This document shows positions 1 through 5,712 of a stretch of 10,133 bases of DNA, piece after piece. Positions within the stretch are counted from its first letter, which is position 1, and each line of letters opens with the position of its first letter. The DNA comes from DASSJM01 sp049587975 (GTDB taxonomy: Bacteria > Actinomycetota > UBA4738 > HRBIN12). The translations under genes were made by a program, and so were the position numbers. A model generated the notes under the pieces. That model searched no databases. It was not told where the DNA came from and saw only the letters and a program-made list of their open reading frames with translations. The stretch is from assembly GCA_049587975.1 (NCBI GenBank), contig JBAVEY010000372.1, positions 1-10,133 on the forward strand, given 5' to 3'.

Positions 1-216
1 CGTCCGAGGATCGGTCGGCGTCATCCGGCCGGTGGCAACTGATCGATCAACCGCGACCCGGATGAGTGGGAGCGCTCCGGTCGATGCTCGCGGGCTCGTG
101 GCGGTTGGACCGCCGTACTGCCTAAACACTGCCTCCTGGCTGCTTGGGACTACTCCCGAAGAAAGAAACCGCAGGTAGACGGCCCTGTATCGGAATGCAC
201 ATCTCCTAACTCTTGG
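1..216. other. Intergenic region with no supported gene
   Basis: I see no convincing coding frame here and no TANNNT box placed before a start codon on either strand. The visible structure is palindromic: TGATCGATCA at 40-49, GGAGCGCTCC at 69-78, and a hairpin GGCGGT-TGG-ACCGCC at 100-114. The stretch from about 115 to 210 is clearly less G+C-rich than the flanking genes. It could be the 3' untranslated region of the minus-strand gene ending at 217, or part of an RNA or regulatory region that continues to the left. I could not match it to tRNA, tmRNA or RNase P RNA. Confidence 0.5.
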
Positions 217-558
217 TTACGCGGGATGCGACGGCGGGGACGGGACCGTCGACGCCACGCTCACGGACGCCGCTGGCTGTCCTGGCGGTCCGGGCGCCGG
301 TTCCCAGTCGCGGATCACCGCGGCTCCCTTGGCGATGAGCGCGGCCGCTCCGCCGATCTCGATGGCCCGGCCGAGCGGTGTCCGGAAGAACGGGTGGCGC
401 AGGATCATCGGGGTGGCGAGCAGGAGCCCGCTCGCCATGAGGGTCCGGATCCTCCGGCCGGCGGGGGAGGCGAGGAACGCGCGGGTCTGATCGGTACCGC
501 GCTCGATCGCGTCCTCGAGCCCGTTCAGCAGCTGGGAAAGCTCGGCCCTGGCATTCAC
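217..558 (-). CDS. Small hypothetical protein, probably membrane-associated
   Basis: This 113-residue protein is not one I recognise. Its N-terminus (about residues 1-36) is a charged, probably helical segment. Two hydrophobic stretches follow, at about residues 39-53 and 65-82, with a short basic/aromatic link between them. The tail from about residue 86 is rich in Pro, Ala and Ser and probably disordered. It could be a small membrane protein with a helical hairpin. The GTG start at 556-558 is favoured because a TATGGT box ends 6 nt upstream of it, the same arrangement as at several neighbouring genes. It lies 50 nt downstream of glnR on the same strand, so readthrough from glnR is also possible. 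No function can be assigned. The reading frame on the opposite strand over the same bases shows no such start signal. Confidence 0.6.
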   Translation of the reverse strand: MNARAELSQLLNGLEDAIERGTDQTRAFLASPAGRRIRTLMASGLLLATPMILRHPFFRTPLGRAIEIGGAAALIAKGAAVIRDWEPAPGPPGQPAASVSVASTVPSPPSHPA

Positions 559-564
559 GCCGGG

Positions 565-570
565 ACCATA
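565..570 (-). promoter_or_regulatory. -10 box TATGGT of the 217-558 gene (leaderless type)
   Basis: TATGGT on the minus strand is followed by 6 nt and then the GTG start codon at 558. Transcription would begin at or next to the start codon, giving a leaderless mRNA. This is inferred from spacing and from the same pattern at neighbouring genes. Confidence 0.5.
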
Positions 571-608
571 CCCTCGTGAGGCGCCCCGCGAAACGGGATG
601 GGCGCGCG

Positions 609-1268
609 CTAGGGGTCGGCTGCGCGGTACCCGACGCCGCGGACGGTCTCGATCAGGTGTTCGTGGGCGGGTCCGAGCTTCGCGCGCAGCCGTCGAACGT
701 GGACGTCCACCGTCCGCGTTCCTCCGTAGAAGTCATACCCCCAGACCTCGCGGAGCAGCGCCGGTCGCGTGAAGACCCGTCCCCGGCGTTCCCCGAGGTA
801 CCGGAGCAGCTCGAACTCCTTGAACGTGAGGTCCAACGGCCTGCCCTCGACGCTCACCCGATAGGTGCTCGTGTCGAGGGCGATCGGGCCCAGCAGGATC
901 GTCGTCCCCTCTCCGATCCCCGCCCGTCGTCGGGCGAGCGCGAACCGCAGGCGGATCTCGCTCTCGGGGGCGCCGGGGTAGATCGCGTCGTCCGCGACGT
1001 CCTCCCAGTGGAACCGGTCGAGGTCGGCGCGTTCGACGACGACCAGGACCGGGATCCGCGGCTCGCGCTCGCGAAGCGCCCTCAGGACGGCGTAGCCCTG
1101 GCCGGGGTTCTCGGCGGCGTCGACCAGGACGGCGTCCGATCCGAGCGCCAGCGCCCCGGCGACCGTGGCGACCGAGAGCTGGTCGGTCTTCAGGTCGAGC
1201 AGCAACGGAGGGGCGGCGGGCAGGACCTCCGCCGGCGTGCGGTCGGTGAGCAGGACGACCCGGATCAC
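609..1268 (-). CDS. glnR: GlnR-like OmpR-family orphan response regulator
   Basis: This 219-residue protein resembles GlnR, the global nitrogen regulator of actinobacteria. The receiver-like domain (about 1-115) is degenerate. It keeps Asp50 in the context DAVLVDA, as GlnR does, but lacks the usual N-terminal acidic pair and the C-terminal switch lysine. The winged-helix domain (about 125-219) is well conserved: RPLDLTFKEFELLRYL, then VFTRPALLREVWGYDF, then GGTRTVDVHVRRLRAKLG, the recognition-helix region. In the family, GlnR works without a partner kinase and does not depend on canonical phosphorylation. It activates ammonium assimilation and related genes. The GTG start at 1266-1268 matches GlnR length and has TACGCT 9 nt upstream. 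An in-frame extension to 1721 would run antisense through two genes and is not credible. The gene diverges from the sulfur carrier gene; in M. tuberculosis glnR also lies near sulfurtransferase and mycothiol genes (recalled, not checked). Confidence 0.85.
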   Translation of the reverse strand: MIRVVLLTDRTPAEVLPAAPPLLLDLKTDQLSVATVAGALALGSDAVLVDAAENPGQGYAVLRALREREPRIPVLVVVERADLDRFHWEDVADDAIYPGAPESEIRLRFALARRRAGIGEGTTILLGPIALDTSTYRVSVEGRPLDLTFKEFELLRYLGERRGRVFTRPALLREVWGYDFYGGTRTVDVHVRRLRAKLGPAHEHLIETVRGVGYRAADP

Positions 1269-1277
1269 GGAGCCCCG

Positions 1278-1283
1278 AGCGTA
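1278..1283 (-). promoter_or_regulatory. -10 box TACGCT of glnR (leaderless type)
   Basis: TACGCT on the minus strand lies 9 nt before the GTG start at 1268. No Shine-Dalgarno-like purine run is present. The spacing supports this start codon and suggests leaderless transcription. It sits back to back with the box of the divergent sulfur carrier gene, 21 bp away. Confidence 0.5.
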
Positions 1284-1304
1284 CAGGCCGGCCCGCGCCG
1301 GCGA

Positions 1305-1310
1305 TAGCCT
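1305..1310 (+). promoter_or_regulatory. -10 box TAGCCT of the MoaD/ThiS-like gene (leaderless type)
   Basis: TAGCCT is followed by 7 nt and the ATG at 1318. This is typical leaderless spacing. No clear -35 hexamer is visible. Confidence 0.55.
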
Positions 1311-1317
1311 TGGGGCG

Positions 1318-1581
1318 ATGCCCCACGTGACCGTCCGCTTGTTCGCCGCACTCCGAGAGCTGGCGGGTTCCTCCCGGGTGGAGGCGGACGGAGCGACCGT
1401 CGGCGAGGTCATCGAGGCCCTGTCGGCCCGGTACGGGCAACGGTTCGCGGGGGTCGCCGCGGTCGGCTCGGCGGTGGTCGACGGCGAGCGCGCCGACCCC
1501 ACGACCCCGCTCTCGGCGGGCCAGGAGGTCGCCCTGCTGCCGCCGGTTTCGGGGGGCTTTCGGCAGGGCAACCGACCCTGA
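1318..1581 (+). CDS. MoaD/ThiS-family sulfur carrier with a tail after its GG motif
   Basis: This 87-residue beta-grasp (ubiquitin-like) protein belongs to the MoaD/ThiS family, whose C-terminal glycine is adenylated and then thiocarboxylated to carry sulfur. The start VTVRLFAALRELAG and the end QEVALLPPVSGG are typical of the family. The GG is at residues 79-80, but seven more residues follow (FRQGNRP), so the terminal glycine is not exposed. Some relatives, such as QbsE, are made as precursors and trimmed by a JAMM-type protease; whether that happens here is unknown. The ATG at 1318 is preferred over an upstream ATG at 1165 because it fits family length and sits 7 nt after TAGCCT. The 12-nt gap to the lipid kinase could allow co-transcription. 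Its acceptor could be molybdopterin, thiamine or cysteine synthesis; nearby cysH and sat make a sulfur-assimilation role plausible but unproven. Confidence 0.8.
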   Translation: MPHVTVRLFAALRELAGSSRVEADGATVGEVIEALSARYGQRFAGVAAVGSAVVDGERADPTTPLSAGQEVALLPPVSGGFRQGNRP

Positions 1582-1587
1582 GATACT
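1582..1587 (+). promoter_or_regulatory. Possible -10 box GATACT of the lipid kinase gene
   Basis: GATACT lies 6 nt before the ATG at 1594 and directly after the stop of the upstream gene. It keeps the A2 and T6 of a -10 box but not T1, so it is weaker than the other boxes here. It may add to readthrough from the sulfur carrier gene. Confidence 0.35.
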
Positions 1588-1593
1588 GACCGC

Positions 1594-2514
1594 ATGTCCA
1601 TGAGATTCCAGCGGCTCCTCCTCGTGGTGAATCCGGTCGCTCGCACGATGTCCAAGCCGGTGCTCGCGGTGATCGAGAAGGCGTTGTCCGCCGACTTCCG
1701 GCTCGAGGTGGCCGAGACCAAGGAGCGTGGTCACGCCTCCGAGCTCGCCGCGCAGGCGACGGAGGACGGCGTCGACCTGGTGGTCGTCTTCTCCGGCGAC
1801 GGCACGATCAACGAGGCCGTGAACGCCCTCGCCGGCACCGAGACCGCCCTCGGCGTGCTGCCGGGCGGCGCCACGAACATCCTGGTACGGGCTCTCGCGC
1901 TGCCCCTCGACCCCGTCGAGGCGACGGGCGTCCTCATCGCGAAGGCGCTCGACGACCACGCGTTCCGGCTGTCGCTCGGCGTGGCGGACGGTCGCTACTT
2001 CGCCGTGAACTGCGGCGCCGGCGTCGACGCCGCGGCGATGCGCCGGCTGGATCAGAAGTTCCCGAAGACGAAGACGAAGTTCGACCGGGCGGCGTTCCGC
2101 GCCGTCGCCCGCGAGCTCCTTGTTGGGTACGCGGGGCGATCCGCGGACCTCGAGGTTCGGATCGACGAGGGACCGCCGCTCCCGTCGCTCTCGGTCATGG
2201 TCGGGCGGACCGATCCGTACACGTACTACAAGGACCGCGGGATCCGGATGACGCCCGAGGCGTCGTTGGACTCCGGGCTCGACGTGCTGTCCGTCCGCAA
2301 GCTCGCGCGGCGGAGCGTTCCGAGGATCGCGTGGCAGGTCTTCGGCTCGGCCCGCCACGTGCAGGGACGCGATATCGACTACGTCCACGACGCCCGGCGA
2401 GTCGTCATCACGTCCGAGACGCCGTTCCCGGTCCAGGTCGACGGGGATGCGCTCGGCGACCACCAGCGCCTCGAGGTGAGCCTCGCGCCCGAGGCCTTGT
2501 GGGTCGTGGCCTAG
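1594..2514 (+). CDS. Diacylglycerol kinase-family lipid kinase
   Basis: This 306-residue protein has the DAGK catalytic fold of the DgkB/YegS/BmrU group. These enzymes phosphorylate diacylglycerol or related lipids with ATP at the inner face of the membrane. The N-terminal LLLVVNPVAR segment is typical. The nucleotide-binding loop SGDGTINEA covers residues 67-75, with Ser in place of the usual first Gly. LPGGATNILVRALALP (from residue 89) is the second hallmark and is common in actinobacterial members. The C-terminal half (about 140-306) forms the second lobe and includes a PVQVDGDALG segment typical of the family. There is no signal peptide or membrane segment. The exact lipid substrate cannot be told. 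A second in-frame ATG at 1600 could also start it. Its stop overlaps the stop of the convergent cysH gene. Confidence 0.88.
   Translation: MSMRFQRLLLVVNPVARTMSKPVLAVIEKALSADFRLEVAETKERGHASELAAQATEDGVDLVVVFSGDGTINEAVNALAGTETALGVLPGGATNILVRALALPLDPVEATGVLIAKALDDHAFRLSLGVADGRYFAVNCGAGVDAAAMRRLDQKFPKTKTKFDRAAFRAVARELLVGYAGRSADLEVRIDEGPPLPSLSVMVGRTDPYTYYKDRGIRMTPEASLDSGLDVLSVRKLARRSVPRIAWQVFGSARHVQGRDIDYVHDARRVVITSETPFPVQVDGDALGDHQRLEVSLAPEALWVVA
2511..2514. other. CTAG shared by two convergent stop codons
   Basis: The palindrome CTAG reads TAG on both strands. Positions 2512-2514 end the lipid kinase gene and 2511-2513 (reverse strand) end cysH. There is no room for a terminator between the genes, so each transcript must run into the other gene. 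Confidence 0.9.
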
Positions 2515-3263
2515 ACGCTCGGGGCGGTCGTCCCGGCACCGCCCGCCGCTCCACGCTCCTGGATCCCGCATTCCCACTTCGATAGGCCGGCCCATCGACC
2601 CTCGCGTTCGTGCTCGCCGGGGAACGAGAGTCGCGTGCACGGCGCGCATCCGATGGAGGCGTACCCGAGGTCGTAGAGCGGGTTGTGGGGCAACGAATGC
2701 TCCTTCAGGTACGACCACGTGTCGCGGCGCGTCCAGGTGGCGACGGGGTTGACCTTGACGATCCAGGATCCGGGCTCGAGCTCGTACCGGTCGACGATCG
2801 GTGCCGTCGCGCGTGTCGGTGACGAGTCGCGCCGGAACGCCGTGACCCAGGCATCACGGCCGCGGAGGGCCCCGAGCATCGGTCGGACCTTGTTGATGTC
2901 GCAGCAGCGCTCCGGATCGCGTTCGTAGAGCCTCGGCCCGAACGCTTCCGCCTGCGTCTGCGGTGTGTGCTCGCCGGCGAGCTCCACCACGTTCAGGCCC
3001 AGGCGCTCGGTCAGGCGGCGCTTGAACGCGAGCGTCTCCTCGAAGTGGAACCCGGTATCCAGGAACAGGACGGGCACGTCGGGTCGGATCTGGGTCGCCA
3101 TGTGCATCACGCACGTCCCCTCGGCCTGGAACGCCGAGGCGAGCGCGATCTCCCGGAACCCCGACCCCGCCAGAGCCCATCGGACGATCTCGAGCGGGCC
3201 GGCCGACTCGAAGCGTTCGTTGAGCGTCCGGAGTTCGTCGTCGGAAAGGAGCGTGTCAGGCAT
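2511..3263 (-). CDS. cysH: Assimilatory adenylylsulfate (APS) reductase
   Basis: This 250-residue cytoplasmic enzyme reduces activated sulfate to sulfite with electrons from thioredoxin, just before sulfite reductase in cysteine synthesis. Two Cys pairs that ligate a [4Fe-4S] cluster are present: Cys120-Cys121 (in ERCCDINKVRP) and Cys206/Cys209 (in GCAPCTR). These mark the APS-type reductase of actinobacteria and plants rather than the cluster-free PAPS type of enteric bacteria. The catalytic Cys232 is in KWECGIQ, where the usual final His is Gln. The nucleotide-binding region starts near ASAFQAEG, and FLDTGFHFEET follows. The C-terminal 15 residues are low-complexity. The ATG at 3261-3263 has a GCGAGG sequence about 7 nt upstream and a promoter starting 27 nt upstream. 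It diverges from sat, which supplies its substrate, and the two appear to share a regulatory region. Confidence 0.93.
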   Translation of the reverse strand: MPDTLLSDDELRTLNERFESAGPLEIVRWALAGSGFREIALASAFQAEGTCVMHMATQIRPDVPVLFLDTGFHFEETLAFKRRLTERLGLNVVELAGEHTPQTQAEAFGPRLYERDPERCCDINKVRPMLGALRGRDAWVTAFRRDSSPTRATAPIVDRYELEPGSWIVKVNPVATWTRRDTWSYLKEHSLPHNPLYDLGYASIGCAPCTRLSFPGEHEREGRWAGLSKWECGIQERGAAGGAGTTAPSV

Positions 3264-3289
3264 CGGGGCCTCGCCTAGGGGATGACCGG

Positions 3290-3318
3290 AGTATAGGTCT
3301 CGGTCGGAGCCTTCCGAC
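3290..3318 (-). promoter_or_regulatory. Putative cysH promoter (GTCGGA-N17-TATACT)
   Basis: On the minus strand GTCGGA (3313-3318) and TATACT (3290-3295) are separated by 17 bp. Transcription would start near 3283, giving a leader of about 20 nt before the cysH ATG. The -10 is close to consensus. The -35 departs from TTGACA and is also one arm of an inverted repeat. Confidence 0.5.
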
Positions 3319-3319
3319 C
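3302..3319. repeat. Perfect inverted repeat between cysH and sat, candidate operator
   Basis: GGTCGGA-GCCT-TCCGACC is a perfect 7-bp inverted repeat with a 4-bp centre, midway between the divergent cysH and sat genes. Each arm contains GTCGGA, which lies exactly 17 bp from a -10-like hexamer in its own direction. It may be the binding site of a regulator controlling both genes, or two -35 elements arranged symmetrically. No known regulator is recognised from the motif. Confidence 0.6.
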
Positions 3320-3331
3320 CGCCGCTATCCT
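3303..3331 (+). promoter_or_regulatory. Putative sat promoter (GTCGGA-N17-TATCCT)
   Basis: GTCGGA (3303-3308) and TATCCT (3326-3331) are separated by 17 bp. Transcription would start near 3338, leaving a leader of about 30 nt. AAAGG at 3353-3357, 11 nt before the ATG, may serve as a ribosome binding site. It mirrors the cysH promoter. Confidence 0.5.
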
Positions 3332-3368
3332 GGGAACCCGATCACCCAGACGAAAGGCCGGATGTCCC

Positions 3369-4538
3369 ATGCCCGACCACCTGACGATCCCACCACACGG
3401 CGGGACCCTCATCGACCTGCTCGTGCCGCCCAAGCGGCGGGAGGCCGCTCGGACCGAGGCGGAGCACCTGCCCAAGCTCGTGGTGAATGCCCGCGAGCTC
3501 TCGGACCTCGAGATGCTGACCGTCGGCGCGCTGTCGCCGCTCACCGGGTTCGTGGGCCAGGACGACTATCGCTCGATCCTGGAGACGATGCACCTGTCGA
3601 ACGGGCTCGCGTGGTCGATCCCCGTGACGCTGTCGCTCACGGACGAGGACGTGAAGCGCATCGGGGCAGGGACCTCGGTGGCCCTCCTCCCGACCGAGGG
3701 CGCGCAGGCGCTCGCGATCATCGACGTGACCGAGGTCTTCAAGCGCGATCGCGAGAGGGAGGCCCTCGGCGTGTTCGGGACCGAGGATGTCGAGCATCCG
3801 GGCGTGCGAGCGCTCCACGAGGCGGGCGATTTTTGCCTGGCGGGATCGGTCCGCGCGCTGGCGCTCCCCGAGCACGACGACTTCGAGCCGTACCGACTCA
3901 CGCCGGACCAGACGCGAGCGGCGTTCGCCGAGCGAGGCTGGCGAACGGTCGTCGGCTTCCAGACCCGCAACCCGATCCACCGGGCCCACGAGTACATCCA
4001 GAAGTGCGCGCTCGAGATCGTCGACGGGCTCCTGGTCCACCCGCTGGTCGGGGCGACCAAGGGCGACGACGTGCCGGCCGACGTGCGGATGCGCTGCTAC
4101 GAAGCCCTGTTCGACGGCTACTACCCGAAGGACCGGGCGATGGTGTCCGTCTTCCCCGCCGCGATGCGCTACGCGGGCCCGAAGGAGGCGATCTGGCACG
4201 CGATCTGCCGCAAGAACTATGGCTGCACGCACTTCATCGTCGGACGCGATCACGCGGGCGTCGGCTCGTACTACGAGACGTACGACGCCCAGAGGATCTT
4301 CGAGGCGTTCGAGCCGGGCGAGCTGGGGATCACGCCGCTGATGTTCGAGCACTCGTTCTGGTGCAACGCCTGTGAGGGCATGGCCTCACCGAAGACGTGT
4401 CCGCACGGGGAGGACACGCGCGTGTCGCTGTCGGGCACGAAGGTGCGCGAGATGCTCCGCGCCGGTGAACGCCCGCCGATCGAGTTCAGCCGCCCCGAGG
4501 TCGCCGAGATCCTGATCGATGCCATGCGGGACGGATAG
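3369..4538 (+). CDS. sat: ATP sulfurylase (sulfate adenylyltransferase), single-chain type
   Basis: This 389-residue enzyme activates sulfate with ATP to give APS and pyrophosphate, the first step of sulfate assimilation. It is the homomeric Sat/Met3 type, not the CysD/CysN pair. An N-terminal PUA-like domain (about 1-165) starts with PHGGTLIDLL. The catalytic domain has QTRNPIHRAHE at residues 198-208, the HxxH-type ATP motif, and GRDHAG at 292-297. Near the C-terminus Cys332, Cys335, Cys344 and His346 (CNAC then TCPHG) resemble the zinc site of thermophilic Sat proteins. SGTKVREML follows. There is no C-terminal APS kinase domain, which fits the use of APS rather than PAPS by the divergent CysH. 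The ATG at 3369 fits family length. A compact hairpin follows the stop codon. Confidence 0.95.
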   Translation: MPDHLTIPPHGGTLIDLLVPPKRREAARTEAEHLPKLVVNARELSDLEMLTVGALSPLTGFVGQDDYRSILETMHLSNGLAWSIPVTLSLTDEDVKRIGAGTSVALLPTEGAQALAIIDVTEVFKRDREREALGVFGTEDVEHPGVRALHEAGDFCLAGSVRALALPEHDDFEPYRLTPDQTRAAFAERGWRTVVGFQTRNPIHRAHEYIQKCALEIVDGLLVHPLVGATKGDDVPADVRMRCYEALFDGYYPKDRAMVSVFPAAMRYAGPKEAIWHAICRKNYGCTHFIVGRDHAGVGSYYETYDAQRIFEAFEPGELGITPLMFEHSFWCNACEGMASPKTCPHGEDTRVSLSGTKVREMLRAGERPPIEFSRPEVAEILIDAMRDG

Positions 4539-4539
4539 C

Positions 4540-4552
4540 GGTCCTCGGGACC
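4540..4552 (+). terminator. Hairpin just after the sat stop codon
   Basis: GGTCC-TCG-GGACC forms a perfect 5-bp stem starting 2 nt after the sat TAG. There is no strong T-run after it, so it may be a weak intrinsic terminator or a 3'-end-protecting structure. Confidence 0.4.
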
Positions 4553-4567
4553 CTCGAACGCCTTCGT

Positions 4568-4597
4568 TTGCCCGCCGACCAGCGGCTTTGGTAGCCT
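4568..4597 (+). promoter_or_regulatory. Putative promoter of the M23 peptidase gene
   Basis: TTGCCC (4568-4573) and TAGCCT (4592-4597) are separated by 18 bp. The predicted start near 4604 leaves a leader of about 21 nt before the ATG at 4626. No clear Shine-Dalgarno sequence lies in the leader. Confidence 0.4.
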
Positions 4598-4625
4598 CGC
4601 GCGCGCCCGGGCGGCGGCCGACACC

Positions 4626-5660
4626 ATGAGGGGAGGGCCTACGACCGCTCGCAGGACCGCGTTCCGAACCTTCCTCGCCCTCAGCCTGGTGGCCGGCGAG
4701 TTCGGCATGGTCCCCGCGCTCGCCGGTACCAAGGACGAGCTCGATGCGGCGAAGGCGGAGCTCGCGAAGGTGCAGGGCGACCTCGACCGCGCGACGGCCC
4801 GGTGGAACGTGGCGGAGTCCAGGCTCGACACCACGCGGAGCGAGATCGCCGATACGCGGGTCCGGATCGGGAGGCTCGAGGACCGCATGCGCGCGATCGA
4901 GGCCCGCCTGAACCGGCGAGCCGTCCTCGCTTTCACGAACGGCCCGGCGAGCACCATCGACCTGCTGCTCTCCTCGGGCTCGTTCACGGACTTCGCCGAC
5001 CGGCTCGAGTTCCTCGGTTCGATGGCGCAGGAGGACGGCGACCTCGTCGTCGAGCAGCGCGTCTCGCGGGAGGAGCTCCGCCGGGAGCGCGACAACCTGC
5101 TCGGGCTCGAGGAGCGTCAGGCGGACGTGGCCGAGGAGCTCGGCACGATCCGAGCGACGATAAACGCGCAGCTCGAGCGGATCTCGGATCGCGTCGCCGA
5201 GCTGACCGCGACGTACCGCGAGCAGATCGCCGCCTCGAAGGAGCTCGTGATCTTGGGCCAGACACCCAACGCCGACGGCTCGATCCAGGTCTGCCCGGTC
5301 GCGGGACCGAACTCGTTCGTGGATTCGTTCGGCTGGCCACGGGACGGCCACACGCATCAGGGGATCGACATGATCGCTCCCTTCGGCACACCGGTGGTCG
5401 CCGCCCACCCGGGCAGCGTCACGCACTCCTCGAGCTCCTCCGGTGGGATCCAGGCGTACGTCTACGGCTCGGGCGGCACCTCGTTCTACGCCCACCTGTC
5501 CGGCTACAGCTCGGCGAGCGGCAGCGTCTCGGCGGGGACGGTGATCGGGTACGTCGGGAGCACCGGCAACGCCGGTTCGACCAACCACCTCCACTTCGAG
5601 TGGCATCCGGGCGGCGGCGCGGCGGTGAACCCGTACCAGATGCTCCTCGCCGTCTGCTGA
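4626..5660 (+). CDS. Secreted coiled-coil M23 (LytM-type) peptidoglycan peptidase
   Basis: This 344-residue protein is probably an exported cell-wall hydrolase. Residues 1-33 look like a Sec signal peptide: an Arg-rich start, a hydrophobic core around LALSLVAGEFGMV, and an ALA cleavage motif. Residues 34-210 are charged heptad-like sequence, a long coiled coil like those of PcsB, EnvC and RipC-type proteins that regulate or position hydrolases during division. The C-terminal M23 domain (about 225-344) has the zinc ligands His244 and Asp248 in HQGID, and His321 and His323 in NHLHFEWH, with SFYAHLSGY between. It therefore looks catalytically intact. In the family this domain cuts peptide cross-bridges. 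Cys in QVCPVAG and the C-terminal Cys could form a disulfide outside the cell. An RsiG-like gene follows 52 nt downstream with its own -10 box. Confidence 0.88.
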   Translation: MRGGPTTARRTAFRTFLALSLVAGEFGMVPALAGTKDELDAAKAELAKVQGDLDRATARWNVAESRLDTTRSEIADTRVRIGRLEDRMRAIEARLNRRAVLAFTNGPASTIDLLLSSGSFTDFADRLEFLGSMAQEDGDLVVEQRVSREELRRERDNLLGLEERQADVAEELGTIRATINAQLERISDRVAELTATYREQIAASKELVILGQTPNADGSIQVCPVAGPNSFVDSFGWPRDGHTHQGIDMIAPFGTPVVAAHPGSVTHSSSSSGGIQAYVYGSGGTSFYAHLSGYSSASGSVSAGTVIGYVGSTGNAGSTNHLHFEWHPGGGAAVNPYQMLLAVC

Positions 5661-5697
5661 GCCTTGCCGCACCGCGGCCGGGCGACCCCCGCCGCGA

Positions 5698-5703
5698 TAC
5701 GAT
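5698..5703 (+). promoter_or_regulatory. -10 box TACGAT of the RsiG-like gene (leaderless type)
   Basis: TACGAT is followed by 9 nt and the ATG at 5713. This suggests a leaderless transcript separate from the upstream peptidase gene. Confidence 0.5.
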
Positions 5704-5712
5704 GCGGGTCCC

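Noticed and set aside
1..216. tmRNA or tRNA fragment
   Set aside because: No CCA-type 3' end, T-loop sequence or tag-like reading frame could be found.
1165..1317. N-terminal extension of the sulfur carrier to an ATG at 1165
   Set aside because: It is antisense to the start of glnR and shows no family similarity; the ATG at 1318 gives the normal domain start.
1269..1721. N-terminal extension of GlnR to an ATG at 1721
   Set aside because: It would overlap the sulfur carrier and lipid kinase genes on the opposite strand. The GTG at 1268 matches GlnR length and has a well-placed -10 box.
733..2718. 661-codon open frame on the minus strand across glnR, the sulfur carrier, the lipid kinase and part of cysH
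   Set aside because: It is out of frame with glnR and cysH and antisense to the other two, with low-complexity composition and no recognisable motif.
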